From the NCBI RefSeq assembly GCF_030247185.1, contig NC_080571.1, positions 347,851,879-347,915,878 on the forward strand: DNA of 64,000 nt, read 5' to 3'. This stretch comes from Malaya genurostris. Its lineage: Eukaryota; Arthropoda; Insecta; Diptera; Culicidae. Below the pieces are notes generated by a model. It saw only the letters and a program-made list of their open reading frames with translations. It was not told the origin of the DNA and made no database searches. Of the stretch, positions 12,066 through 24,745 are shown one piece after another (position 1 is the stretch's first letter; the number at the start of each line of letters is the position of its first letter). Position numbers and translations under genes: made by a program.

Positions 12066-12105
12066 TACCTTTTTGCCTTTCTCATATAGAAAGGTTACAC
12101 AATCA
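12066..12105 (+). repeat. Terminal fragment of the TTTGCCTTTCTC repeat family
   Basis: The motif CCTTTTTGCCTTTCTCATAT followed by AGAAAGGT matches the start of the unit at 40378 and, more loosely, 23995. Its two halves, CCTTTCT and AGAAAGG, can pair as a small hairpin. Confidence 0.6.
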
Positions 12106-12654
12106 CTTTCACGTGTTAAATTAAAGGTTCCTATTTTGCGGGTTTACTTATAGAAGGTACGTAAATTTTCATATCGCAATAATTTCTGCAAGAGGAAATC
12201 CATATAGGAATGTGTTTATTGCTATTCAAATGTGTTAGTGGATGTAAGCAGAAACTGAAATATTTTTTCTCGAGCAGTTTTAAGGAAAGCGGAAGAGTTT
12301 TAGACTAAGATTTTCGCTTTTCTTGAATTGCAATTTCAAGCAGAATGATCCGATTGGTTTATTTTTCAATCATTCGCATACATTGTTGGCATTTCTCATA
12401 CGCTTTCAAAGAGTCTTGCTCCTTAACTTTCAACGCTAAAAAAACTTGCAACATTATCGTTACAGGGTGCTACAATAAAAAAAACCGAGAATGTTTAATC
12501 TTTGATATTGAGTTTGTGGAGTTTATTTCTGTTGACTGTTGATTTAGTTATGTTTACTTTAAAGTACTGGTTTTGAATACCGGGATAAGGATAAAATTTA
12601 TCTATGAAATGATTTCGATGTTCGGTTATTTTTTTTGGCGGAAACTAAAAATAA

Positions 12655-12715
12655 TTAGAACCTACTTAGCTTAGGCTTTTACTCAGGATGTATTTTCATA
12701 AAAGTATGGGTACTT
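12655..12715 (+). repeat. Partial copy of repeat Z start
   Basis: ACCTACTTAGCTTAGGCTTT and the following ACTCAGGATGTATTTTCATA match 11262-11318 with few differences. Confidence 0.6.
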
Positions 12716-15700
12716 TCTTGATTAAAATGAAGTTTGTTTAATCGTTTGACTGATCTGTTAATTAGTTTTGTTTTTTTCTCAGTATAATTTTTTTTAAATC
12801 AGGTATATCAGGTATCATTCCCTCATCATGCAGATCATTGATCATTGGCTTCGATTTTGACTTATTTGATGCTGTTTTTTTAGACATATTTCCATATAGA
12901 ATTAGTTTTCACTAGAGTACCTAAAACCAGACTAACGACAGCTGTTCGTTTGGAATGACAGCTTTGTTCCAAACGAGCTAACGAAACTGCCATCATTTCG
13001 TATTAAATATTTTGAATTGTTGCCAACATTACGGATGAGATGTCGTCACTCTGGTTTAAGATACTCTACTTTACACATTCTGGTTCATTACTTGGGATAC
13101 TGAGTATTGTTTCCGGAATAAAATTTTTTTTGACGCTTTACACCCGTGTTTGGCGTACCTTAAGGTACTGTCAAATACAAATAATAATACCCCTAGGTCC
13201 CGATTAGCAGAGCATAACAGGGTTCTATCAAAATTGTATGTGATCTTAATATTTATATATCATTATGTTATAAATCTGATTCCAAATCAGAAGCAAACAT
13301 TCAGATTTTATTAAGATTATAGCAAGTCCAGATATTATGTTAAGGGCCGTTATATTTCAGGTAAAGCTATACTAGAGAATTGAGAAGAAAAGAACTCAAA
13401 CACTTTTGTCGATCATGTTTTTATCTTTCAACCCGAAAAATGCTATACTTCAATAAAGAGCAGTAACAAACATATTCTCCAATTTCACATACCTAAAGAA
13501 GCTTTTGAAAACAACCTTTTGATATTTGATTTTTAAATGATGGCCTAAATTTTAAATTTGAGAACGTTCCTACTTAAATCGTGTAAAGTTTTTATTCAAA
13601 TATTAATTTTAAATCGAAAATAATTTTTTTTAAAGATGATTTTGCGCTTTTTCTCTTACGAACAAAGCAAGGTAAGGCAAAGCTTTAATACTCGACTAAT
13701 AAATATTGGAAGAAGTTATATAGCATTCGACTCAGTTCACTGTTATTTGGAAGTCGGCCCTTTTGGTATGAAGAAAAAAAAAATGAAAAAACTATCATTC
13801 ATTAGTTAATATCCTCAGATTCTGTAAGGTAGTTATGTTTCACTGAATTTAGTCATTTCCGTTCATTTACAACTATTCTTCAGTGCCATAAAAAAGCTTG
13901 CTCATAGTTCTAAAATAGCCCTTTTGTCATTCCTATGCCGGTTGAAAGGAAACGACGAAAGAGGTGGAGAGCAATAGATTATTTTTGTAGCAATATGGAC
14001 TTACACTAGTTACTATATGATGCCAAAATATCCTTTCAACCTCAGTCGGTTCTCATGCCCCGATGCAATCGTAGCGTATGTTGGCAACTCGAAACTTCCC
14101 GGTTCGAAACCAGTCGCTTAACCCTGCATGTTTTTTTTGTATGGCAAATCAAATCGTCTGAAGGTATGCAATTTTATCTTACTTCGCGAAATCTAGTTTT
14201 AGATTTGCACGGTAAAGTCTTTCCCCCCCAAAAAAAGGGTAATAACAGCTGAAAAGTCGTACTGAATTTCTAACAAATTTAGATATAATATTGATATTTA
14301 TATCTCAAGGTTTGTACCAATTTTGTTATCACCTAGGTTAAATTGAGTTATGATTTTTGTTATTTTAACTATTAACGAGGCCAAGTTTATGACTAATTTA
14401 AATAGAAAAAACGAAACAACCTCAGATACAATTTTATTTTCTCCCTTGTTGATCGGGACGTCCCATACTAACGAATGTTTTTTTTTGGTTCACCGAATCA
14501 ACTAGTTGGCCAAGTCCATTACTTTGTTTTGTAGTGACAGCACAGAAATGACGAAAAAGAATTTTTTTAGCAACGCTATGACATCAAAGTAGGCTGTGTT
14601 GGGTTTGAAAAAAATCATGAAATCATCTACCACATTAAAACACTGTTGCTCGATAAACAAATACGAGAAGGTAAAAATGAAGCTTTTGCAGAAATTTATA
14701 CCCCTTATAGCTGCTTTTTTATTACTTCAAATAGAAACTGTCGCTCTCAATATCAAGTGCAAATTTTGGACCGACTGCTGCTGCACGAAGCTTTTAGGAA
14801 TGGACTAGTTTTATCGGCATGACTAGAAAAATGTTATGCGAAGTTAAGCCTAGAAATGGAAACCTTGGAAAGACTGTAAACCCAAAAAGAAGTAACTCAA
14901 TTTTGATTATTACTACGAACTTTTAAGAGGAGTGTTCGTCTTCAAGTGAAAGAAAAGAGCAATTGAATCTAATGTTTCAATAAGTCACCCAATTGCATCG
15001 AAAAAAAAAAATATATTCAAAACATTCCGCGGTAGTTCTGTGACATGTTTTTCAATATTGAAATTAAGAATAGATAGTCTTGATAAAATGTAATTTAAAA
15101 TGTAATGTAAGATCTACAGCTCAAAAATGCAAAGAAAAGGTGATTGCAAACATACTACATTGTCATGTGTTATATAATAATCTAACAATATGCGTATGTT
15201 GAAAATAATACTTAATTTCCCACGAAATTGTTCAGATCCACATTTCTACATTATGTTCATTTAATAGTCCGGCAAAACTCTTCTGGGAATGGAATTCTTC
15301 AGTCTGTGCACTATTAAACGAAATCGATGGTACAATCCACTAGGGCTATTGCTAAACATACCAAGCGGGAACCGATATAAAATATCAATAAGAATTTGGT
15401 AAAATTAGTTCAGTTGCAAGATTGGTTCGAAAAAAGTGTAATTATTTGATTAGAGATAACAAATGATTGTTGGATGTAGGTTATGTGATAACTGACCCTG
15501 CGAATGAAAGGGATAAATAAAATTCCTATACTTTTTATTTTATTAAGCAAAATTAGTCTAAGTTTGTAGCTATTCATGGTGTGTCAGACTTTAATAACAA
15601 AGATAGTAGTTACCGGGTCTGCGAGCGAGTCGTTATTAGAATTTAAGTCACCGAAGTGGTTGCAAAATTGATTCGTATCATAAATTTGCGGACTAAATCA

Positions 15701-16579
15701 CATGGAAGGACAACCGCAAGGTGTCTTAAGTATTCCGGTCGCTCATGATTTTCGAGTTCATCAACACGTAAATGTTTCTATAATTCAACGCCGTTCTGCA
15801 TTTTGTGATTTGTGACGGATTCTTGTCGAGTGGCTGAACTAGTTGGATGACGTTGAAGTCATCTGCTAGCTTCCCGACAGCAAATAAATCATGGTTCATT
15901 AGTTGTACACTGAGGTCTTTTTTATGCGGTTTTTTACGCGACTTTTTTTTGCGAAGTTTCAGAGTTATGCGGTTTTTTTATGCGGTACGTAAATTCACAT
16001 AAAAAAATACTTCAATGTATTTGGAATTGTGCAAGAAAAATTCAAATTTAATAAAATTTACTAACCTAATGCATCAATCCAAGCTGCAATACGCATTTAA
16101 ACTTATCTTACTTTTTCATTATAATAAACAGTAGCTATGGTGAACTGATTTTGATTCTTCACCGTTGCTAGTTTTTTGGGAAATTCGTTCTAATACACTG
16201 TCACTCTGATAGTGTACCTCGACAGTGAACCACATATTGTAAAAACGTGTCCCCGAAAATTTGTCGAAGTATTCCGTATTATAATTTGTATTTGGCACTT
16301 GTTCAGTTTCTAACAATATTCGTTTTACTCGGTAAAGCGATAAGCATCCGTTAGTTGAAGTTATTAGAAATTATTTAGACGACCTCACATTACAACTTCG
16401 ACTATGTTTGTTCAATTCTACAATACCGAAGAAATCGTCAACGGACAAATTCATTTCCAGCTACCAATCATATCAACGGATGAATGCACAAGTACACAAA
16501 ATGCAATTATTTAAAAAACCCGTTCTTCTTTCAAAATCAAAATTGTAAAAATTGTTTAAAAATAACAGCGATAGCATTC
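12716..16579. other. Unassigned AT-rich interval
   Basis: No gene or element was identified. A short motif TTATGCGGTTTTTTTATGCGG near 15963-15985, preceded by TTTTTTATGCGGTTTTTTACG (about 15918), resembles the ends of common mosquito MITEs, but I could not define boundaries. Short frames at 14055, 14596 and 16119 have no motif. Confidence 0.4.
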
Positions 16580-16890
16580 AAAATAGTTTTTAAACATTTT
16601 TTGCATTAAAAACTCCGCGTCCGGTTTTTGCACTCAATGGTTTTTGAACGATTTTTGCATTTAAAATTACTTGAACTTGTTTTCCAAACTAAATTGCACT
16701 TTTGCGTTCAGACGAAATATATGTCACACTGTATTCTCTCTTCTACTATTGAACAATTTATGTGGAATAGTTCATATTTCGAAATGGATTGACAAGACAG
16801 TGTTTAAAAATCCGAACGATTCCTCACTCTCGCGGCTTGAAATTGAACGATTTTTCGGGGAATTAATTTCGTACCATATTCAAAAAGCAT
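16580..16890 (+). repeat. Dispersed repeat Z, copy 2
   Basis: Direct repeat of 11345-11687 with small indels. It lacks the TATTCGATTTTTGTATAAA stretch of copy 1. Confidence 0.7.
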
Positions 16891-17689
16891 CGATGTTTTT
16901 AAGTTTCTTGTCATTTTCGAGGCGTAGTCCTCCGAGACATTTTTTTATGATGTAAAAAAAGAAAGTTATCACTGGTTGCGAGGCCTGAACCGTAAGTTGG
17001 ATGTTCAAAAAGCTTCCAACGAGAATTCTGAACTGTTACTGCGATGTTAGGATGCACATTGTCTGCCAAATGGTCATTACTTTATGAACAGTGCAGTAGA
17101 ATCATTATTAGTTGTTTGTGCAGAGTTAACGTTAGAATTTCAGTAGTTTCATTAATTGTGAGTTAATTAATTGGTACATTAAAACTACACCTAATTTATA
17201 CTGATTAACACAGTTCGAAACTGTACGGATTCGACCCATTGATAGACTTTACTGTTTACTTGTTCGTTCAACCATTGAGTATAGCTTAGTCGTTTGAAAG
17301 CCTCACGACCAAAACCAATGATTCCAAAAGTGGTGGGCTCTAGCTTATTTTTAGTGGATATAAAACTCAAAATTTACAACAGGTGAACAATGAGTCGCAA
17401 ATAGTGGGTTCCGCTAGTTAAAAAAAACTTTCTGAGCCCTGAAAAAATGTGGAAAACTATCATTGCGAAACACAATCCAGAATTAAGCCAATATATTTGT
17501 TGTAAGAATGATGTGATTAGTAAATCATTGAATTCTTGTGAGATTTGTGAGCAAGAGAATGAAAGTGATAAGATAAATGCTTAAGTGGTATTCCGGTCAA
17601 AAATTAGTCAAATACGAATGAGTGTAAATAGTTTAAATGTTTTATTAGAAATTCAAATCACGTCTTCTTTCAAAAATCTATCCATACAA
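16891..17689. other. Unassigned interval
   Basis: No feature was recognised. Confidence 0.4.
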
Positions 17690-19424
17690 ATTACAGAAAG
17701 GAAATTCAGGTACATGTTCAGAATTCAGAATCAGAATCCAGGTTCACATTCATGATTCAGATGTGTTCCAGAAAGTAAACACCGTCTTTACAGTTGCCAA
17801 ACTAAGCAGCCAAAAGGCTGTAATTTATTCAATTAATTAATTATTATTCTATGGTAAGTATACTTATTTCATACATATTCAGTGTTTTCTTCTTCTTTCT
17901 TTTCAGGTATTGTCACGGAAGGATGATTGCTCACAATCTACAATAGGTAAGTTTTAGGTTAAGTTTCAGGTAAGTATTTTTCAACAACTTTTCAGGAAAG
18001 TGTAATTCAATTATTCAGGTAAGTAATCTAAGTAAATCTTCGCAATTCACAACGTACCTCAATTGAACTAGTTTTTCCACTCACTACGTGGATGAATCAA
18101 TTTAAATTTAATAATTGAACAATGGGGAAATAAATAAATTTCACTGCGCGCTATCAAACTGCTTACGATGATTGATTTCTATTTTTCTCTTTCACTCCTA
18201 CCGTCTGTCAAACATGAGCATGAGTCACGTAATTTTTATTCCCTGTGGTAACTTTCTTGCGAGGGATAGGGCAGATGGTTCACAAGTACTCTTGACGACG
18301 AATATCGTTAACAAGATGTATGCCTCGGATCTCTGTTGAATTTTCAGAATTCGAGTCCAAAATCTCCAAAATTCAAATCCAGAATTATCAAAATTGAGAT
18401 TCTGATCAAAAATTTCTCCAGGAATCTAGGTCTGGAATAAGAATTCATGTCCAAAACTGAAGTCCAGGTCCATGTTCAAAATTCAGGTCAAGGAAATCTA
18501 TGAATCCCTGTCAGGAGTTCAAGTCCAGAACACAGGTACAAATTTCAGGCACTGGATTCGGATCCCTATTTCCTCTCAGGAATCCAGGTCCATGTTTTGA
18601 AACTAAGTCTAGAATTCAGGTGAGGAGTCAAGGTACAGGATCTAGTTTCAGGTTGCAAAACTCTGTCATTCCCTCTGGATTCAGAAGGCCCAGAACCAAA
18701 GTCCAAGTAGAGAATTGTTTTCCAAAATCCAAGTTCAGGCGAAAAATCTGTTAAGAATTTTGGTCCAGAATCTGGGTTCAAGTTTAGAGTTCATTCCCAT
18801 AGGTCAAGAGTTGAGCATCTGGTTCCAGAGTCCAGGTCCAGACTAAGAATTCTGGTCCCGAATCGCAGTCCCGAATTTAGGTTCAAAATTCAGATTCTGC
18901 ACTTAGATCTCAAATTCATATTCAGAGGTTAAGTCAAATTACTTCATTCATGTCCAGGTTCTGAATCCAAGCAGAGAATACTGGTTCAGGGTCAGAATAC
19001 ATATCCAAGGTCAGAATCTATATCCAGAATGCAGGTACAGAACTCAGATCCAAGTTCTTAATCAGACTACTAAATTTGGATCTGGAATCCCAGTTCTGTT
19101 CCTGAATCCAGGTTCAGGCTCGGAATCCAAAATCCAGGTTAAAGTCCAGGTACATGATTCTGGTGCATGTCCATCTCGGTCAAATTATCAGAGTAAAAAA
19201 ACTGGTTTCGAATCCTGAATACAGGTCCAGAATTTAGTCTCTACGTCAGTAGTTCAAGTGAAGAAACTAGGCTAGGTTCAGAATCCGAATCCATGCTCAG
19301 AATCCAAGTGCAGATTTCTGCTTCAGGTTCAGATTTTTCTGTCAAAATTCTGGCTCAAAATCCATGTCCAATTCACAACCAGAAAACTTGTCGGGCGCTG
19401 GGATTCAAAATCCTGGTTCAGGTC
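17690..19424 (+). repeat. Degenerate CAGAATCCAGGTTCA minisatellite, left part
   Basis: From about 18335 the sequence is a near-continuous chain of diverged 10-16 bp words such as CCAGGTTCAGAATCC, CAGGTCCAGAATT and AAATCCAGG. A shorter stretch of the same words occurs at 17695-17780. The part between (about 17785-18334) is different AT-rich DNA. The reading frames through it (for example 18500-18754) are by-products. The array resumes at 20548. Confidence 0.75.
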
Positions 19425-20547
19425 CATCAGTTCGAGCTCGCATCTCAGCCAACACAGTCGAAAATCGTTTGCGGTCGAAGCAAAAGAAACAAAGACAATA
19501 CAGTGCAGTGAACAATAGAGTGTACGGAATGGTCAAATACGATTTAACAAAGCCTGAAACTTGGCCAACAAGGCCAAATTCAATTTGTATAGATTTCAAG
19601 CGTTGCAAATTTAGACCAGCAGCAAATGAAATTGAAATCTTACTTAAAGAACGAATGCATCTAGACGCTAATAATGTAACTGAGATTCAATTCAACAAGG
19701 CGTCTAACTGTGTGTACATTATGTTTAAACGTGAAAGCGATGCAATTGCATTCGCTTCGGTTAACAACGAGGTGCACAGCGTTGAGTGTGACAACATTAA
19801 ATACAAAATTCCTGTGCACATGGTGGACAATGCCATACAAGAACGCGTGCATGACCTTCCCCCGCAGTCCACCGATAAGTATGTTCGGGAAAGTATGTCG
19901 CAGTACGGTGAAGTTCTTTCCATCGAAAGGGAAGTATGGCGGAATTTTTTTCCGGGTATCCGGAATGGCGTGCGAGTGGTACGTATGCAACTACGTAAAG
20001 CAATTCCATCTTACATCATTTGTAATCAAGACGGGAAACATCCGTGTAAAACGCTGATTATATATGAAAATCAACTGGTTACATGTCAGTTTTGTGAACA
20101 ACCTGCACACTACGGTAAACCTTGCACTGAAACTGCGAAAAGAACATCTTCAACAAAAGACAAGGTCAACCGTTCAACAACGAAAACTAATGAGCGTAGT
20201 ACTCCTGTTTCACCATCAAACCAACCAACAACTGCAACCAATGTACAACAAGGCGCTCCTACAGCAACTAGCAACGAGCTCAAGACTGCGAACAACAAGG
20301 AAAACGAAAAGAAGACGGAAATCAACAACAAAACCACCGATGCGGCAATGGAGGACGAGACGAGCCACGAACAAAGTGCCCCTCAACCCTCGCAGGAGGG
20401 AAATGGAAGCTCTTCTCCTCCTAGAAAAAGAGTGACAACGAGATCCACTTCGAAAAATTGTTTATTTAAAAAATCGGCTAATTCGGCCACGTAAAGCTTG
20501 TACGTAAATAGGCCTGAATAAAAAACATCTTTTAAATAAAAAAAATA
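19425..20547 (+). mobile_element. ORF1-only non-LTR-type retroelement in the minisatellite
   Basis: A compact unit of about 1.12 kb interrupts the minisatellite. It has a short 5' leader, a single long open frame with a nucleocapsid-like zinc knuckle, then AATAAA-rich DNA and an A-rich tail ending near 20547. No endonuclease or reverse transcriptase is present. The flanking words (TTCAGGTCC to the left, TTCAGGTTC to the right) are minisatellite words, so a target duplication cannot be proven. Confidence 0.6.
19529..20494 (+). CDS. Gag-like ORF1 protein with one CCHC knuckle
   Basis: The open frame runs from 19364, but the first 55 codons there read minisatellite and leader sequence. The ATG at 19529 (MVKYDLTKP) is the likelier start and gives about 321 residues. 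The N-terminal two thirds resemble the ORF1/gag-like proteins of insect non-LTR elements, with an RRM-like segment and the conserved stretch GEVLSIEREVW..NGVRVVRM. A CCHC knuckle, CQFCEQPAHYGKPC, follows at about residue 190. The C-terminus is Ser/Thr/Asn/Glu-rich and ends in a basic patch (PPRKR). RNA binding is inferred from the family. No ORF2 follows. The clade is unresolved (Tx1/L1-like or LOA-like). Confidence 0.7.
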   Translation: MVKYDLTKPETWPTRPNSICIDFKRCKFRPAANEIEILLKERMHLDANNVTEIQFNKASNCVYIMFKRESDAIAFASVNNEVHSVECDNIKYKIPVHMVDNAIQERVHDLPPQSTDKYVRESMSQYGEVLSIEREVWRNFFPGIRNGVRVVRMQLRKAIPSYIICNQDGKHPCKTLIIYENQLVTCQFCEQPAHYGKPCTETAKRTSSTKDKVNRSTTKTNERSTPVSPSNQPTTATNVQQGAPTATSNELKTANNKENEKKTEINNKTTDAAMEDETSHEQSAPQPSQEGNGSSSPPRKRVTTRSTSKNCLFKKSANSAT

Positions 20548-20945
20548 ATTCAGGTTCTAGTTAAGAATTGAGGAATTCTAGACAACTCAGGTCTAGAATC
20601 CAGGCACAGAACTCATGCCACAGTCTAGGTTAAAAGTTTAGTTTCAGAAACTCAGTCAAAAGTTCCAAGATCCAAATCTAAGCCCATGTTTCGAATTCAG
20701 ATTCAGGTTCAAAATCTAGGTTAGGGTATCTGGCAGGAGTTCAGGTGCACAATCTCTGTCCAGGTCTAGAATCCAGAACCATGTTCCGAATCAAAGTACT
20801 GAATTCTGCTTCGAGTTCAACCATATACTAATAAATGATAAATAATCTTACTCCAGAATCCAGGTTCAGATTCAGTATTCTGACCCAGAAACCTTGTTCG
20901 ATAACCAGATTCAGTATTGAGGACCAGAATACAGATCTAGATAGC
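20548..20945 (+). repeat. Degenerate minisatellite, right part
   Basis: The same word set (CAGGTTC, AGAATCCAGG, CAGATTCAG) resumes after the retroelement tail and fades out near 20945. Confidence 0.7.
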
Positions 20946-21311
20946 GCCTTATTATTATTGAGTGAGAGGACTTGCGAGTTTTCCTAACAATCATAGAACC
21001 AAATTCTTTAAAAACTAATAGACACAATCATTCACATCTTTATCCCTAAAAATTTATTTTTATATTCATTTTCTCCTTGAAACCTTGTGGGTCGCAGATA
21101 AACTGTTTGATTTTCAAACTGAAGGCAGTTACAAGTCGAATCGTTCTGGGAAATCGTTTTGCCAACTGAACTACTGTGGATGTCAAATACACAACTGAGA
21201 AGACTTTCCGGTAGAAAAGAACTTGGTATTTAATCTGACTTTAATTTTATCGATTTATTAATTTTTAGTTTGACGTAAAGCCGCCATGACTATGTTCAGT
21301 TTTTGCAATGA

Positions 21312-21405
21312 CTGAGCGGAAATATATATTGGAGAAGCCAAGTGAAAGAAGTTAGTCTGTTAGTTTTTCTTTCACTTGGCTTCTCCAATATATATTTCCG
21401 CTCAG
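21312..21405. repeat. Perfect 39-bp inverted repeat with 16-nt loop
   Basis: The left arm 21312-21350 (CTGAGCGGAAATATATATTG...) is the exact reverse complement of 21367-21405, with loop 21351-21366. I checked all 39 positions. A transcript would fold into an uninterrupted 39-bp stem. Perfect pairing argues for a recent fold-back or template-switch origin, or a small-RNA hairpin, and against a typical bulged pre-miRNA. Confidence 0.9.
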
Positions 21406-22379
21406 ATTTAATTTTATCATAATACAATAGAACATCGTCTGTTGAAATAAGAAAAGTGTGGATCAATTCCATAGAAAATTTATCGAGGAAACAAACCGTC
21501 GTAGATCGCCAAACAATTCAACGATTGTAAATTATATTCTATAGTTTTTCGAGTTGTTTATGTAAATCCATGTACCGAAAGTCGTAATCTATTGTTTTCT
21601 TTCAAAGATATTTTTTGTATCATGATAATTTCTTCCCATTATTTGTTTTTACAAGTACAAATCGACTCATGCAGAGAATATCGTATTCCAATAGGAAAAC
21701 GATCCAAAGTATACTGCCAAGATGACTTTTATTCCGATCCCCGTTGAAAGTTTGTGAGCGATTATCGATGGAACGGCTGACAAAACTAATTGTTCTGATG
21801 TAAATAACTATTCTGAAGCATTGGAGCACTCATGGGAAGAGCTAGATATATAGTCTCAAAATATTTGGTGGACGACATACCGAAACAGATCCAAAGGCGT
21901 TCGGTCCTGTTTTTGTTTTACTTTTCTGGGTTTTAAAAAGTAATATAAGGACTAAAACTCATAAAAGTGTACTTTAATTGAAACCAAATAATTGAAGAAA
22001 AATAAAAAAAAATATTTAAGCGCTTTATGGTAAGTTTAGTAAACATAGCAAGTGAAAAAGTTGAGGTAAATTATATGCAAATTCTGAAAAAAAGTTTCTT
22101 CAGTGTTAAATCCTAAAGCAAACTGCATTATTGACACATGTTTGTGTTCGCTGGTGCGTCGCATCCAATAACAGTGCTATTTGGAATCGAACTTTCTCTG
22201 TTCAAGCGAAAATGAATTCAACGGCGCTGGTTGCTTTGATCAATTTCGCGCGAAGGTAATCTATTCGAATAATGTTTGCCATAAAATTCTCACTATTTTG
22301 AAACCTTTGCGCAACCGTCGTAGTAGTCTGTGCCGAACTGTTGATACCTTATTTATAACATAACCTTGTTTTTATTGCA

Positions 22380-22467
22380 GGTCACTAACCATTGCATCGT
22401 ATTACCGGGAGCGCACCGAGAAACTGCGGAAACCCATTATAAGGCGGCAGTCAACGAACCTGCTGGC
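22380..22467 (+). other. Weak candidate exon
   Basis: A 3' splice-like site (CCTTGTTTTTATTGCAG) precedes a GC-richer block that is open in two frames, one reading SYYRERTEKLRKPIIRR. The block ends at GGCAG followed by GTTTTT, a possible donor. A second acceptor-like TTTCAG lies near 22540. No family was recognised, and the block may be chance. Confidence 0.2.
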
Positions 22468-23989
22468 AGGTTTTTATTTCTTCCAAACTTTATCTTAATA
22501 TTTGCAGTGAATAAATGAGACCTTTGTTTCGTGTTTCAGCTGAAATGCCAACAGCACGATTTCGGGTGGAAATTTGTGTGGGCTATCGACGTCGCTCATT
22601 TACTTTTTACATGTTGTTAAATGCTTAATTGTTATTATGAAAATTTCACCAACAACAAAAAAAAAAAAGAAACAACTTCCCTGATCTGGAGCCAGGCAGT
22701 TTTTACCAATGGCAGAGAATCGTCCCGTTACGGTTGAAAGCTTTAATGGTTAATGGTCGACTAATGAAGATGCCCGTGCTGGCATGAGTAACTTGCACCT
22801 CCAAACAGCACTTTCCGTATGTGGAACATTACACGTTTGCATTGCCGAGGCTCGAGGCTCCCGTTGGTTTAAGTGATTTTGGTAATTTAATTTGATTAAA
22901 TAATATTCCGGACGGTTGGTAACAATGTGGTGAAAATAATATTTGCTTGCATGATTTTCAACAATGATTATTACCTTTAATCTATGATAATTTTTAATTT
23001 TAGGATGCATTTGAAACGCCCGGTGCTAACTGGAGGACCGTAATAAAATGTCGCATTCGTTTGTTGAAAGAAATCCCTGAAAAGCGGTGCACTCATTCAA
23101 ATCTAATTTATGACCTAGCCCCGTAAATTTAACAATATTAGTTGAATTTAGAAGGTGAGCAGAAATTTATCAACCTTGTCCAGATCCTCAGCCAAAAGAA
23201 GAAGAAAGGTTGTTAATTAAGGTTGTAAAAAAAGAGTTGGTCTACCACCCTAGCCCCACATGCATGGTGGGATTTACGGAAAGGGGAAATTTTAATTGAG
23301 TATCTTTTTACAATACAGGAATTCCCATTACATATATTTTAAACCTATTAAGAAGAAATGAGAAAGACACTAAACAGCTTGTTTTCGTTTGTTTTATAAT
23401 TTATCATCGCCTACTGCGCTGTTCAAAAACGACCCGACTAGCCAACGCAGTCCCGGGTCACCTTTCTTCTTTATCGCTGCTCTTTCGATATGTGATGACG
23501 AAAACCGTGACTAATGCTGCACCTGTGTATATTTACAACTTCCCATGTGCCTCTTCCGACTGGAACTGGGAACAGGGAGGACTAATTTTACGATGTGTCG
23601 GGGAATCGAAGCGGGATCTTCTACTCTCAAGGATTGGAATAACGCGAGTTCGCAATAAGGAGCCGTTCCGTCATATAACGGTTATAATTGTATGAAATAT
23701 GTTATATTTGCATATCTCATTCCAAATAATCGCCATTCTCTTCTAATCATTTTTCGTACTACTGCATTTATCTTTTTTTTTTGCTTCAATATAGATATAT
23801 TACAGGAATATGTAATTATATAAAATTTCAAAGTTTCGAAGTCGTGAAACTTCGACTTCTGATAAATTTGATATTCGATTGGATGTATCGGGGGATGATT
23901 GCTTTTTTACAACCAGCCTCGAAAAATGTTAAATTTTTTCCCCATTCAGAAAATATTTATACATTTCTAGATTCTCCATAACATAACTT

Positions 23990-24150
23990 TCCTTTCTTTT
24001 TGTCTTTCTCATACAGAAAGTTTGAAAAAGCAACAGTGAAACCAACATTCGAGCCAGTTCGTCGAGTACGTAAAAAGTGTCTGTGATCTCGGAGATGGCT
24101 GAGCTGATTATCACAAAATCCATAGTCTCATGCACGGAAAACTCTCCGAT
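23990..24150 (+). repeat. Fragment of the TTTGCCTTTCTC repeat family
   Basis: It begins CTTTTTGTCTTTCTCATACAG and continues with CAGTTCGTCGAGTACG and GGAGATGGCTGAGCTGAT, matching landmarks of the units at 40378 and 381. It runs directly into the repeat at 24135. Confidence 0.6.
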
Positions 24151-24745
24151 CATAAAACTGCGATATCGCAGTTTTTGATTTTTGCGATAGTTGATTCAAC
24201 TAATTTCTTTTTGATTCAACCATTATGGTTTTTAATTTGCATATATTAAAGTAGTTGAAAAATTTGTTGATTTAAATGCTGTCAAATGCCGGAGACAGCT
24301 GAAAGCAAAACAATAATCGCAATGCAAAATCAACAACTTTTTTAGTTGAAATCTGTTCGCGTCGCTTCAAAATGTCAATGAAAATAACATCGATGGTTAA
24401 AGCGTTTGCGAAAATTGAGTTCATTCGATTTGAAGAAATTTATGATTCCATAACAAGTGTTTATAGAACAGAGGTGTTGTGATAAAGTTTACCTTGTTTA
24501 AGATTAAAATAAGTTGGTAAGAAATTTCAAAACGTTGACTGATTTGGTGTTACAAAAATCAAACAATTCATGAACATTTGTACTCCTGTACAGAGATATT
24601 GAAATTAAAAAGATTGCTAATAATGAAATGTCCTCAATCAAATGTATATGCGTTTGTCTATACTTAATCGTTTTCGTTAAATCCATGTTAATGAATGATC
24701 ATCTCGTAATCCTTCAGGGATGCGCAAAAGTTTTATGCTTCATTC
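24135..24745 (+). repeat. Dispersed repeat W, copy without the SINE
   Basis: This matches the reverse complement of 59889-60510. One end carries the palindrome AAAACTGCGATATCGCAGTTTT (about 24153-24174). The copy has an extra block of roughly 150 bp near 24530-24670 that is absent from the other copy, and it lacks the SINE present there. It therefore serves as the empty site for that SINE. Confidence 0.75.

Larger units (their letters stand above)
20946..23985. other. Unassigned interval with one hairpin and one exon-like block
   Basis: Apart from the hairpin at 21312-21405 and the exon-like block at 22380-22467, I see nothing that I can name. The 67-codon frame at 23492-23695 lies in DNA that is more GC-rich than its surroundings but has no motif. 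Confidence 0.4.

Noticed and set aside
19661..20435. Several 70-123 codon frames overlapping the Gag-like ORF
   Set aside because: Shadow frames of the 19529-20494 coding region.
22540..22630. A second exon after an acceptor-like TTTCAG
   Set aside because: Both readable frames end in stops within 80 bp and show no motif. Too weak to list as a feature.
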